From Burkholderiaceae bacterium (GTDB lineage: Bacteria > Pseudomonadota > Gammaproteobacteria > Burkholderiales > Burkholderiaceae), in contig JAJPEN010000073.1 of assembly GCA_021166835.1 (NCBI GenBank), forward strand, positions 101,323 to 165,322: DNA of 64,000 nucleotides, in the 5' to 3' direction. Within the stretch, counting starts at the first letter, position 1. Every line of letters begins with the position of its first letter. Of this stretch, positions 50,385 to 58,452 are shown piece by piece. The notes under the pieces are model-generated. The model searched no databases, was not told where the DNA came from, and worked only from the letters and a program-made list of their open reading frames with translations. A program made the position numbers and the translations under genes.

Positions 50385-50981
50385 ATGCGATCGGCGCTTC
50401 GATATCTCGGCGAGCTGGCGGTTGTCGTGTTTCTGGTTCACTCCTTCCCCGCGCATGCACAGATGCTGCGCGTGACCTTCGATGCGCAGGCGCAGATGGC
50501 TACGGCTTCGGGCGCTCTTTCGGGTTGCGGACTACTCTTCAGCGGGGCGCACGTCGACGACACTCTCGCAACCGGCGTGCAGGGCTCCATCAACGTGTAC
50601 ATGTCCGGCACGGCTGCGATCAAGGCCGGTCTATTCGAGTTCACGACCGACCGGAGAGGCGCGGTACAGCGTTCGGTATCACCCTACCGATTCGCTTGGG
50701 CTCGTGTCGACGGCGTAGCATTCACGGCACCGCAGAAGCCGGAGCATGTCATTGCCTCTGACGATGAGGGGTTCGTCCTATTCGCGATGCCATTTGCAGA
50801 GGGCATCGAGGTGTTTGTGAGCGCGGCTGCCGGCCAGAGACTCTGGCTCGGCTTCAAGACAAAAGGCGGGCACGAAAGAGTGCTGAGCGGGCACGTCAAA
50901 TGGGCTGCCGGCGCCGAAGAACAGTTCCGAGAGTGCCTTGACCAAATGTCTGAGGCTGCGTCGAGCGGAGCCAGCCGATGA
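50385..50981 (+). CDS. Exported prophage protein, lysogenic-conversion candidate
   Basis: The 198-residue protein has a signal peptide (LGELAVVVFLVHSFPAHA-Q, cleavage near residue 25) and a beta-rich mature part with two cysteines (SGCGLLFSG, FRECLDQ). It follows the repressor and the small 50137 gene with only five bases between, so it is probably expressed in the lysogen and acts in the periplasm or outside. No family recognised. Surface alteration or superinfection exclusion is possible. Confidence 0.6.
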   Translation: MRSALRYLGELAVVVFLVHSFPAHAQMLRVTFDAQAQMATASGALSGCGLLFSGAHVDDTLATGVQGSINVYMSGTAAIKAGLFEFTTDRRGAVQRSVSPYRFAWARVDGVAFTAPQKPEHVIASDDEGFVLFAMPFAEGIEVFVSAAAGQRLWLGFKTKGGHERVLSGHVKWAAGAEEQFRECLDQMSEAASSGASR

Positions 50982-51015
50982 CCGACGGCCTCAAGCGCCG
51001 CACCGCTCGATAGGC

Positions 51016-51441
51016 GTGCGCCAGACCATCCTCCACTCGACAGCCCCGATCCCAAGCCGCCCATGGGGTTATCGCTGCGACATCTCCGCCCGCGGCACGA
51101 ACGAGATCGCCGACTGGTACCGGACCCTCTCGAAGACGGGGCAGGCCAACCTCGACCGGACGCTCGATCATCTTCGGGTGCAGCCGCTTGACAGGTGGAG
51201 CCGGCCGCATGCCAGCCCTGTGGGCAATCACGTTTACGTGATACGCTTCAAGGACGAAACAAGAAAGCAGTGGAGAATATTCGGGTTTGCCTCCCTTGAA
51301 AATCACTGTTTCGTGATGACAGTCCATGGATATGAGCAAGACAGAAAGTACTACCCTCGAGACTGGCTCGAGCGTGTGGAAAGGCGAAAGGGAGAGATCG
51401 GGGAGCTGGTCGCTGCTGTCACAGTTCCTTGGCCCCATTGA
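51016..51441 (+). CDS. RelE/HigB-like toxin (Gp49 type)
   Basis: From GTG 51016 the product is 141 residues with the RelE-like pattern YRCDISARGTNEIADWYRTLSKTGQANLDRTLDHL, a strand pair VYVIRFKDETRKQWRIFGF, and a basic C-terminus. Such toxins cut mRNA on the ribosome. The start is uncertain because there is no clear ribosome site. The Xre-type gene beginning 25 bases after the stop should be the antitoxin. The region is more AT-rich than its surroundings. Confidence 0.7.
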   Translation: MRQTILHSTAPIPSRPWGYRCDISARGTNEIADWYRTLSKTGQANLDRTLDHLRVQPLDRWSRPHASPVGNHVYVIRFKDETRKQWRIFGFASLENHCFVMTVHGYEQDRKYYPRDWLERVERRKGEIGELVAAVTVPWPH

Positions 51442-51466
51442 GGTGCGCCCGCCGGCATTCCAGCAA

Positions 51467-51847
51467 ATGGTCCCCGTTGCCGTCTCGATCCCCGAGAAGT
51501 GGCGCGACCCAGAGTATCGCCACGCCTACATGGAGGCGGCCATCGACCAGGGGGTTGCCTGGCAGATCCGGGTGAATCGCGAGGAGCGTGGATGGACGCA
51601 GGCAGAGCTTGCGCAGCGGATCGACTCGCGTCAGTCGGCGGTCTCGCGCCTCGAGGATCCGGAGGCGGGCGATGTTCGGCTGAGTACCTTGAAGAAGGTG
51701 GCGCGCGCCCTCGACTGTGCGCTCATCGTTCGCTTCGCTTCCTACTCGGAGCTTGCCAGCCTCTCTTCGGACCTTGGGCCGGACAGGCTGTACGCGGCGT
51801 CATTCACTGACGAGTTCGCGCAGGAGAGTCTTACCTATGAACGCTGA
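51467..51847 (+). CDS. Xre-family antitoxin
   Basis: The 126-residue protein has a helix-turn-helix (RVNREERGWTQAELAQRIDSRQSAVSRLEDPEAGDVRLSTLKKVARALDCALIVRF). This is the usual antitoxin order for HigBA-like pairs, where the toxin comes first. GTG 51442 or ATG 51467 may start it; the conserved domain starts after both. Confidence 0.78.
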   Translation: MVPVAVSIPEKWRDPEYRHAYMEAAIDQGVAWQIRVNREERGWTQAELAQRIDSRQSAVSRLEDPEAGDVRLSTLKKVARALDCALIVRFASYSELASLSSDLGPDRLYAASFTDEFAQESLTYER

Positions 51848-52172
51848 CAGCACCGCGCGCAGGCCCGCCTCGGGCGAACAACCCCCAGCGGGGCCGACGG
51901 TGGTCGGGCTGCCGCTCTTGTATGCCGACACGATCATCGACATTCAGTTCGGCGTGTTCACCACGAAGCTCATCTTCGGCATCGAGAACCCGAATCAACC
52001 GCCTGTGCAGGCCGGCGTGGTCGTCGTCCCGACAGGCCCCTTGGTGGCCGCGGCGCGAAGGATCGTCGACGAAACAGGCAAGAAAGGGTTCCAGGCGTTC
52101 TTCAAGCAGCGCACCGAGGCGGCGATGCAGTTGATGAAAGACCAGTCCGAAGAGGGGAAGAAGCCCAGATAG
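51837..52172 (+). CDS. Hypothetical protein, DUF3467-like
   Basis: The 111-residue protein contains VVGLPLLYADTIIDIQFGVFTTKLIFGIENPNQPPVQAGVVVVPTGPLVAAARRIVDE, which loosely matches small DUF3467-type proteins. It overlaps the antitoxin gene by 11 bases and is followed by a terminator, so it ends the immunity/toxin transcript. Confidence 0.55.
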   Translation: MNADSTARRPASGEQPPAGPTVVGLPLLYADTIIDIQFGVFTTKLIFGIENPNQPPVQAGVVVVPTGPLVAAARRIVDETGKKGFQAFFKQRTEAAMQLMKDQSEEGKKPR

Positions 52173-52202
52173 GGGCGGAGGACCAAGCCCACACCGCCTC
52201 GC

Positions 52203-52227
52203 AACCCGCTTCGGCGGGTTTTTCTTT
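52203..52227 (+). terminator. Terminator after the immunity operon
   Basis: AACCCGC, TTCG tetraloop, GCGGGTT, followed by TTTTCTTT: a textbook rho-independent terminator. Confidence 0.88.
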
Positions 52228-52239
52228 CCGCTGGACCTT

Positions 52240-52279
52240 TACCTAAGGGTATTGACAAAGCTGTACCCTTGGGTAAACT
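52240..52279 (+). promoter_or_regulatory. Rightward early promoter with two operators
   Basis: TTGACA (52252-52257), 16-base spacer, TAAACT (52274-52279). TACCTAAGGGTA (52240-52251) abuts the -35 and TACCCTTGGGTA (52264-52275) overlaps the spacer and -10. Both match the 12-base palindrome of the leftward promoter, 24 bases apart. Confidence 0.75.
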
Positions 52280-52304
52280 TGCCTCCACCAACACGGAGGC
52301 ATCA

Positions 52305-52844
52305 GTGCACCCAGCAGAGACCGCCGAAAGCCTGGAGAAGATCAGCGACGAGCTGCGCTATCTCATCTCGGGCACCCCAGAAAATCGCCGCGATTGGCTG
52401 ACTCGTGGCTCGGCCGCTGTGCGCGAGCTGGCGCAGGTGGTGCGGGCATCGTCCGCGCCGCACGCCGGCTTCGAGGTCGTGACGTGGGTCGACTCGTTCG
52501 GTCTGGAAGGTGGCTGGCAGCACGTCGAGGACGTGAGCACGCAGCCCGTGACGATCGCCTCGGTCGGCCTGGTGTTGGCCGAAGACGCTGATTCGCTCAC
52601 GCTCGCCGCGCACGTGGGCTACCACGGCAGCGAGCGCGCGCAGGTCGGCGGCGCGCTGACGATCCCGAAGGTGGCGATCGTTCAGCGCGCCCGGGTGCTC
52701 ACTTCTTCTTGTCTCGCGTTTGCGTCAGGGCAGTCGCGGCAACCGACCTCTCCGCCTTCGTCGACTTCGGATCCCGAAGGATCTTCGACGCCTTCGTCGC
52801 AACGGACGGCGACGTGTACTCGTGCTTCGGTGGCTTCTTCGTGA
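52305..52844 (+). CDS. First rightward early protein, with an extended 3' end
   Basis: Starts at GTG 52305, seven bases after ACGGAGG. The first 130 residues look natural (FEVVTWVDSFGLEGGWQHVEDVSTQPVTIASVGLVLAEDADSLTLAAHVGYHG...ALTIPKVAI), a pattern common in phage early regions. The last 48 residues are low-complexity Ser/Thr/Pro and lie antisense to the 52699-52848 gene. The original stop may have been lost. Confidence 0.6.
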   Translation: MHPAETAESLEKISDELRYLISGTPENRRDWLTRGSAAVRELAQVVRASSAPHAGFEVVTWVDSFGLEGGWQHVEDVSTQPVTIASVGLVLAEDADSLTLAAHVGYHGSERAQVGGALTIPKVAIVQRARVLTSSCLAFASGQSRQPTSPPSSTSDPEGSSTPSSQRTATCTRASVASS

Positions 52845-52848
52845 CCAT
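52699..52848 (-). CDS. 49-residue basic phage protein, opposite strand
   Basis: The frame encodes VTKKPPKHEYTSPSVATKASKILRDPKSTKAERSVAATALTQTRDKKK, a short conserved pattern that I know from several phages and prophages. AAGGGAG lies eight bases before ATG. It is leftward within a rightward operon and overlaps the preceding gene over almost its whole length. Confidence 0.65.
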   Translation of the reverse strand: MVTKKPPKHEYTSPSVATKASKILRDPKSTKAERSVAATALTQTRDKKK

Positions 52849-52947
52849 CGCGATCTCCCTTGTTGGAGCACTGATCGTATGACCAGCGATCGCGCTCATC
52901 AACCGATTCCAGCCGGCTCGGTGCCGGTGCGCAACACGGAGGCCCCC

Positions 52948-53835
52948 ATGGCCCAACCCGCAGCAGCACCCGAGCAGCAGCCGCCAGACGGCGAGGCGAT
53001 CACCGCCTACAAAGGCTTCGACCGCGACCTCGTCTGCGACCCGACCGGCAGCGCCCCCTTCCAATACGAGATCGGCAAGACCTACACGACCGCCACGAAG
53101 GTCGTTCGCTGCGCCAAGGGCGGCTTCCACAGCTGCGAGTACCCGCTCGATGTCTTCGGCTACTACCCGCCCGGCTCGAGTCGGTTCGCTGTGGTCAAGG
53201 CCAGCGGCAAGATCGCGCGTGACGACAGCGACACGAAGATCGCCAGTGCCTCGATTGCGATCGAGGCCGAGATCGGCATTCCGCAGATCGTCAGCAAGGC
53301 GATCGAGTGGGTCACGCGCCTGTGCGTGCCGGCGAATGCGCAGCACGCCACGGGCTACCGGTCCGCGAGCAGCGCCACGGGCGACCAGTCCGCGAGCAGC
53401 GCCACGGGCTACCGGTCCGCGAGCAGCGCCACGGGCTACCGGTCCGCGAGCAGCGCCACGGGCGACCAGTCCGCGAGCAGCGCCACGGGCGACCGGTCCG
53501 CGAGCAGCGCCACGGGCTACCGGTCCGCGAGCAGCGCCACGGGCGACCGGTCCGCGAGCAGCGCCACGGGCTACCGGTCCGCGAGCCTGAACACTGGTTA
53601 TGCAGGGTCGGCCGAGATTTCGGCCGGCGACAAACCGCTACACGCTGTCGCGATTGCCCTCGGGGAGCGGTCCCGTGCTCGCGCGCCACTTGGCAGCTGG
53701 ATCGTGCTCGCGCATCGCGACGGCGATGGCGAGATCGTCCACCTGCGCACGGCCAAGACGGGCGAGAACGGCATCGCTCCTGACACCTGGTACTCGCTCA
53801 ACGAGAGCGGCGAATTCGTCGAGGCGGAGGCGTAA
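52948..53835 (+). CDS. DUF7666-type protein with nine 9-residue repeats
   Basis: The 295-residue protein starts at ATG 52948 with ACGGAGG before it. Residues 18-130 form an N-terminal domain (ITAYKGFDRDLVCDPTGSAPFQYEIGKTY). Residues 134-214 are nine copies of ATG-(YR/DQ/DR)-SASS. The C-terminal domain (APLGSWIVLAHRDGDGEIVHLRTAKTGENGIAPDTWYSLNESGEF) closes a likely beta-helix. Related repeat proteins occur in phages; function unknown. Confidence 0.7.
   Translation: MAQPAAAPEQQPPDGEAITAYKGFDRDLVCDPTGSAPFQYEIGKTYTTATKVVRCAKGGFHSCEYPLDVFGYYPPGSSRFAVVKASGKIARDDSDTKIASASIAIEAEIGIPQIVSKAIEWVTRLCVPANAQHATGYRSASSATGDQSASSATGYRSASSATGYRSASSATGDQSASSATGDRSASSATGYRSASSATGDRSASSATGYRSASLNTGYAGSAEISAGDKPLHAVAIALGERSRARAPLGSWIVLAHRDGDGEIVHLRTAKTGENGIAPDTWYSLNESGEFVEAEA
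53347..53589 (+). repeat. Nine 27-bp tandem repeats, variable at two codons
   Basis: Each unit is GCCACGGGC, then TAC or GAC, CGG or CAG, then TCCGCGAGCAGC. The order of variants is YR, DQ, YR, YR, DQ, DR, YR, DR, YR. All other bases are identical through the array, except that the last unit ends in CTG instead of AGC. Confidence 0.95.
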
Positions 53836-54134
53836 TGGTCCCCATCGACGTCACTTTCGAGGCCCTCGGCCACACGTGGCGCGTGCATGGCGCGTTCACG
53901 CCCTCACGCCCGGTGATCACCTCCGGCCCCGCCGACAACTGGGAGCCCGCCGACCCTGCCGAGTGGGACGAGTTCCAGATCGAGCTGGTCGGCGACGGCG
54001 ATTCGCCCGAGATGAGCAACCTGCTCGAACGTCTGCGCGTGCCGGGCTACGTCGGCTCCGCGCTCGATCACATCCTCGATCTGGCAGAGCTGCAGTGGCT
54101 GCGGGACCGGGACGCCGAAAGGTGGGCGGCGTGA
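53835..54134 (+). CDS. Hypothetical early protein
   Basis: The 99-residue protein (IDVTFEALGHTWRVHGAFTPSRPVITSGPADNWEPADPAEWDEFQIEL) is beta-rich and acidic. TAATG joins it to the repeat protein gene. I have seen similar small proteins in phage early regions; no function known. Confidence 0.6.
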   Translation: MVPIDVTFEALGHTWRVHGAFTPSRPVITSGPADNWEPADPAEWDEFQIELVGDGDSPEMSNLLERLRVPGYVGSALDHILDLAELQWLRDRDAERWAA

Positions 54135-54418
54135 TGGCCCGCCGAATCATTCGCGTCGACGGCAACGAGGAAGCGCTGCCTCAGCCGGTGAGCATGCGCC
54201 AGATCCTGTCGCTGATCGGCGCGGACTGCGCCGACACCGTGATCCTCAAGCACCTCGGCCGTCCGCTGCAGGTGATGGTCGTCGACGACACCGGCGCGGT
54301 AGACGGCAAGCCCGTCAACGCGAAGGCGACGGCGCTGTATCACGCCAACTGTCGGCCGGGCACGGCGCACCCGATCTGCGGCGACGTGGCGATCGTCTTC
54401 GACAAGGACTTCGTGTGA
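54134..54418 (+). CDS. DUF3846-like protein
   Basis: The 94-residue protein contains LIGADCADTVILKHLGRPLQVMVVDDTGAVDGKPVNAKATALYHANCRPGTAHPICGDVAIV, close to the DUF3846 pattern of phage and plasmid proteins, where an Asn- and Gly-rich end follows a hydrophobic strand. Start shares a base with the upstream stop. Function unknown. Confidence 0.65.
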   Translation: MARRIIRVDGNEEALPQPVSMRQILSLIGADCADTVILKHLGRPLQVMVVDDTGAVDGKPVNAKATALYHANCRPGTAHPICGDVAIVFDKDFV

Positions 54419-54636
54419 TGCGCGCAACCAATCTGTACCGCCTCGACTGGGAGATGCGCCACTGCGGCATCCGCGGCATCGACATCCTCGCCGCCGCGCT
54501 CGGCTACGGCGTGCTGCTCTCACTGTTCGTCGGCGGCGTGACGGCGATCGTCGACGCGCTGCAGGGTAACCCGCAGACGGTGCTGCCGCAGATCGTGGCG
54601 GTGCTGGAGTGGATCGACGGAGGGCCGGCGCGATGA
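54418..54636 (+). CDS. Small membrane protein
   Basis: The 72-residue protein has one strong membrane segment (IDILAAALGYGVLLSLFVGGVTAIVDAL) and a short helical tail. TGATG links it to the previous gene. Function unknown. Confidence 0.6.
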   Translation: MRATNLYRLDWEMRHCGIRGIDILAAALGYGVLLSLFVGGVTAIVDALQGNPQTVLPQIVAVLEWIDGGPAR

Positions 54637-54812
54637 GCCGCTACCGCCTACGCGAAATCGACGCCCTGCGCCGCGCCTCCGACGAGTACCGCGACCTCGC
54701 GCAGCTCGTGGCGCGCATCTGCCGCGAGAACCCGCAGGGGCTCATGCCGACGATCCGGCCGCTGTTCGGGCAGAGGCCGCGCGTGGGGCGGCGGTTGAGG
54801 AGGGCGGCGTGA
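54633..54812 (+). CDS. Small basic protein
   Basis: The 59-residue protein (YRLREIDALRRASDEYRDLAQLVARICRENPQ) is helical and ends RPRVGRRLRRAA. Overlaps on both sides. Possibly nucleic-acid binding. Confidence 0.5.
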   Translation: MSRYRLREIDALRRASDEYRDLAQLVARICRENPQGLMPTIRPLFGQRPRVGRRLRRAA

Positions 54813-55732
54813 TGGCTGCCGTACTCGAGCACTCCGTCGAGACGATCGCCAAGGAGCCGGCCGTTCCGTTCGAGCCCGGCATCCGGCTCGACATGCCGCA
54901 CGACGAGTACCTGCAGGTCGACGCGCTCTCGGCCAGCGGCATCAAGCTGATGCTGCAGTCACCCGCGCACTATCGCTACGACAGGGACAACCCCGTCGAG
55001 GCGACCGACTCGATGCTCATGGGCACGGCGCTGCACATGGCGATCCTTGAGCCGGAGCGCTTCGCCGAATCGGTCGTCGTGATCCCCGAGGACGCGCCGA
55101 AGAAGCCGACCGCCGCGCAGTGGCGTGCGAAGAAGCCTTCGTCCGATTCGCTCGCGGCGATGGCGTGGTGGACCGAGTTCAACGCGAAGTGCGAAGGAAA
55201 GACAGTCCTCGCCGACGATCTCGCGAAGAAGGTCGAGGGCATGGCGAATGCCGTGCGCCGGCACCCGATCCACGACGAGATGATGTCGGCCGGGCATTCC
55301 GAAGTCTCGTTCTTCTGGCGCGACGCGCGGCTCGACATCCCGTGCAAGGCGCGCTTCGACCGGCTCAACGACTCGGGCTTCGGCTTCGACGTGAAGTCGT
55401 GCCAGGACGCGAGCGCCGAGGGCTTCGCGCGCGCCGTCGCCTCATTCCGGTACCACTACCAGGCAGCCTGGTACAACACGGGCCACGAGCACCTGCGCGA
55501 CGCATCGTTGCGCGCGTTCCTGTTCGTCGCCGTCGAGAGCACCGCGCCCTACGGCTGCGCGGCCTACGTGCTCGAAGCCAATGCGATCGCCTTCGGCACG
55601 GCGCGCTGCGAAGAGGCGATGCTCCTCTACAAGCAGGCGCGCGACACCGGCTACTGGCGCAGCTATCCCGAGCGCGTCAACCCAGTCGTGCTGCCCCGCT
55701 GGGCGACGTCGATCGCTGTGCCCACCTACTGA
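54812..55732 (+). CDS. RecE-like exonuclease (PD-(D/E)xK, DUF3799 type)
   Basis: The 306-residue protein has SASGIKLMLQSPAHYRYDR and GTALHMAILEPERF at the start, CKARFDRLNDSGFGFDVKSCQDASAEGFARAV with the acidic-lysine nuclease core in the middle, and YHYQAAWYNTGH. This is the usual layout of phage RecE/exonuclease VIII-like nucleases that resect DNA ends. The next gene is probably its annealing partner. Confidence 0.82.
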   Translation: MAAVLEHSVETIAKEPAVPFEPGIRLDMPHDEYLQVDALSASGIKLMLQSPAHYRYDRDNPVEATDSMLMGTALHMAILEPERFAESVVVIPEDAPKKPTAAQWRAKKPSSDSLAAMAWWTEFNAKCEGKTVLADDLAKKVEGMANAVRRHPIHDEMMSAGHSEVSFFWRDARLDIPCKARFDRLNDSGFGFDVKSCQDASAEGFARAVASFRYHYQAAWYNTGHEHLRDASLRAFLFVAVESTAPYGCAAYVLEANAIAFGTARCEEAMLLYKQARDTGYWRSYPERVNPVVLPRWATSIAVPTY

Positions 55733-55760
55733 CCACGATCTCTACCGGAGGCAACACCTC

Positions 55761-56891
55761 ATGTCCGCCGTCATCGAGCACAACAGCAGCAATCCTTTCG
55801 CCTCCGGCGCCCCTGTGCGCGCGAGTAGCGTCACCAGCGAGGCGCTGGCCGCGCAGCAGCGGGAGATCGCCGAGACGCAGGCCAAGTTGATCATGGCCGA
55901 GAAGTTTCCGCGTGACGAAGTCGCGGCGATGGATCGAATCCTCAATGCCTTCACGCGCCCGACGCTCGCCGAGCAGGCGCAGTACCAGTACTCGAAGGGC
56001 GGCTCCGACGTGTCAGGTCCGAGCATCCGCAGCGCCGAGGCGATCGCGCAGCTATGGGGAAACATGGAATTCGGCTTCCGCGAGAAGTCGCGCGGGCGCG
56101 GCGATGACGGCGTGACGTACAGCGAGGTCGAGGCGTTCGCCTGGGATCTGCAGAACCGCACGCGGCGCCCACTGACGTTCATCCTGCGTCACTGGCGCGA
56201 CACGAAGCGCGGCGGCTATCCGATCAAGGACGAGCGCGAGATCTACGAGCTGATGGCGAACATGGCGCAGCGCCGCGTACGGGCCTGCATCATCGCCGTG
56301 ATCCCGGGTGACGTGTTCGAGGCGGCGATGAAGCAGGCCGACGCGACCCTACACGCGAAGGCCGACACGAGCCCAGATGCGATGGCGCGGATGGTAGAAG
56401 CCTTCGCAGCGTTCGAGGTGACGAAGGAACACATCGAGAAGCGTATCCAGCGTCGTCTCGAGGCGATCCAACCGGCACAGGTCGTCTCGTTGAAGAAGAT
56501 CTACGCGAGCCTGCGCGACGGCATGAGCGCGCCGCACGAGTGGTTCGAGATCGAGCCGCCGGCGCCCGAGGTGCCGCCTGCCGTCACCGACCTGAACGCG
56601 AAGATCGGCGCTCGTTCGAAGCAGCCGCCGGCGCCGAAGCGTGAAGCGCCCGCCGACGTCGACGCCGAGCAGGCCGCAGGCCTCGATCAGGCGATGCAGC
56701 CGCCCCAGCCGCCGCCCGACGCCGCCGCGCCACCCCTCTCGTTCGCGCAGATCGCCGAGCGCCTGAAGGCTGCGAAGACGCTCGACGAGATCGACGAGGC
56801 GGCGAGCCTCATCGAATCGCTGCCGGCGCTGGATCAGCGCAAGGAACTCGTCGCGCTGTACCGCGAGCTGCGCGCGAAGCTCGAAGGATGA
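55761..56891 (+). CDS. Putative recombination mediator paired with exonuclease
   Basis: The 376-residue protein has a conserved N-terminal region (EKFPRDEVAAMDRILNAFTRPTLAEQAQYQYSKGGSDVSGPSIRSAEAIAQLWGN) and EIYELMANMAQRRVRACIIAVIPGDV. A proline-rich linker follows, then a helical C-terminus (LKAAKTLDEIDEAASLIESL). I know this family beside RecE-like genes. A single-strand annealing role is likely but not proven by the sequence. Confidence 0.65.
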   Translation: MSAVIEHNSSNPFASGAPVRASSVTSEALAAQQREIAETQAKLIMAEKFPRDEVAAMDRILNAFTRPTLAEQAQYQYSKGGSDVSGPSIRSAEAIAQLWGNMEFGFREKSRGRGDDGVTYSEVEAFAWDLQNRTRRPLTFILRHWRDTKRGGYPIKDEREIYELMANMAQRRVRACIIAVIPGDVFEAAMKQADATLHAKADTSPDAMARMVEAFAAFEVTKEHIEKRIQRRLEAIQPAQVVSLKKIYASLRDGMSAPHEWFEIEPPAPEVPPAVTDLNAKIGARSKQPPAPKREAPADVDAEQAAGLDQAMQPPQPPPDAAAPPLSFAQIAERLKAAKTLDEIDEAASLIESLPALDQRKELVALYRELRAKLEG

Positions 56892-56970
56892 CCCCGGCCC
56901 GGAACGCCGCGGGCTCCTCCTCCGACCAGGCGTGACCGGCCGAGAGCGGCCCCCGAACAACGAGGATCGA

Positions 56971-58182
56971 ATGACCGAGATCATGGAGAAGGCGACGACC
57001 GCGATCGCCGAGTACAGCCCGACCGCGGCAGCGCTCGCCGATCTGCGCGACCGCTTCAAAGGCGTCGTGTTCGACGTCACGACCACGAAGGGCGACAAGG
57101 AAGCGCGCGCCGCCCGTATGGAGCTCGTGAAGCTGCGCACGAGCCTCGAGACAAAGCGCAGGGAACTGAAGGCGCCGGCGCTCGAGCGCTCGCGCATGAT
57201 CGACAGCGAGGCCAAGCGCATCGAGGCCGAGATCCTCGCGCTCGAGACGCCGATCGATCGGCAGATCAAGGCCGAGGAGGAGCGGCGCGAACGCGAGCGG
57301 CAGGCGAAGCTGGAAGCCGAGCGTCGGCGCATCGCCGAGATTCAAGAGCGCATCGACCAGATCAAGGCATTCCCGGTGCGCGCCGCCGGCAAGTCGTCGA
57401 TCGTCATCGAGGCGCTGCTCGGCGACCTGGCGGCGATCGCCGTCGACGAGACGTTCGCCGAGTTTCGCCCCGCCGCCGAGGCCGCGCACGCGCAGGCGCT
57501 CGCCGCCATGCGCGAACTGCTCGCCGCAGCGCAGGCCCACGAGGAAGAAGCGCGTCGACTGCGTGCCGAGCGCGAGGCGCTCGAGCAGCAGCGCAGGGAA
57601 GACGAAGCGCGCCGAGCCGAAGAGGATCGGATCGCCCGCGAGCAGCACGAGGCGGAGGTCGCGCGGATCAAGGCAGAGCGCGAGACCGAAGAGGCGCGGC
57701 TCGCCGAAGCACGGGCAGCGCAGGAGGCCGAGCTGCGCGCGGAGCGCGAAGCGGAGGAGGCGCGCGCCGCCGAGCTGCGTCGGATCGAAGCGGAGCGCCA
57801 GGCGGCCGAAGATGCACGCATCGCCGCGGAGCGCGCGGAGATCGAGCGTCAGCGCGCCGAGCTCGAGCAACGTCAGCGCGAGCAGGAAGAGCGGGAAGCC
57901 GCGGCGCGCGCCGAGGCCGAGCGCGTCGAGCGCGAGCGCAAGGACGCGGAGCGGCGCGCCGCGATCGAGCGGATGGAGGCCGAGTACCAAGCGCAGTGCC
58001 GGCTCGAAGAGGCGGCGCCGCACCTGCTCGCCGCAGCCCGGCTCGCGCTCGCGGTCTTCGAGCGCTGCGATTCGCATGTCGCCGAAGCCGATCGCGCAAC
58101 CGACGCCGATTGGGATGCCGCAGTCGCCGCGTTGCGCGAGGCGATTGCAATTGTCGACGAATCGAGCGAGGCGGCGGCGTGA
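56971..58182 (+). CDS. Long coiled-coil protein, DUF1351-like start
   Basis: In this 403-residue protein residues 1-150 resemble DUF1351-type phage proteins (TAIAEYSPTAAALADLRDRFKGVVFDVTTTKGDKEARAARMELVKLRTSLE). Residues 190-340 are a very long Arg/Glu/Ala coiled coil. It follows the recombination gene pair and may scaffold the complex. The repetitive glutamate/arginine codons make many false frames on the other strand. Confidence 0.65.
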   Translation: MTEIMEKATTAIAEYSPTAAALADLRDRFKGVVFDVTTTKGDKEARAARMELVKLRTSLETKRRELKAPALERSRMIDSEAKRIEAEILALETPIDRQIKAEEERRERERQAKLEAERRRIAEIQERIDQIKAFPVRAAGKSSIVIEALLGDLAAIAVDETFAEFRPAAEAAHAQALAAMRELLAAAQAHEEEARRLRAEREALEQQRREDEARRAEEDRIAREQHEAEVARIKAERETEEARLAEARAAQEAELRAEREAEEARAAELRRIEAERQAAEDARIAAERAEIERQRAELEQRQREQEEREAAARAEAERVERERKDAERRAAIERMEAEYQAQCRLEEAAPHLLAAARLALAVFERCDSHVAEADRATDADWDAAVAALREAIAIVDESSEAAA

Positions 58183-58433
58183 GCACCGACGACCTGCTCG
58201 CTCGCCTGCGCCGCCCAATCACGCGCGTGAACGCTGAGGTGGCGCTGCTCGCCGAGGCCGCGCTCGCAGCCGCCAACGAGATCGAGCGCCTGCACGCGCA
58301 GATCGCCCAGATGCGAAGCGACCACAACAAAGAGATCCGCGAGCTCGAGCGCGACGCGCGCGCCGAGATCCGAGACGCGGTCGCCGAGGAACGCTGGAAT
58401 GCAGCGCAAGGCGACGAGTACGGATCGTACTGA
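58179..58433 (+). CDS. Small helical protein
   Basis: The 84-residue protein begins at GTG overlapping the previous stop and is a single long helix (VALLAEAALAAANEIERLHAQIAQMRSDHNKEIRELERDARAE). Function unknown. Confidence 0.5.
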   Translation: MSTDDLLARLRRPITRVNAEVALLAEAALAAANEIERLHAQIAQMRSDHNKEIRELERDARAEIRDAVAEERWNAAQGDEYGSY

Positions 58434-58452
58434 CCCCACCCGAGGAGCCCAC

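Noticed and set aside
53347..53589. CRISPR array
   Set aside because: The repeats are directly adjacent without spacers and encode a continuous protein. No cas genes are present.
56809..58218. Long leftward frames opposite the coiled-coil gene
   Set aside because: They arise from repeated Glu/Arg/Ala codons of the rightward gene and have no recognisable domain.
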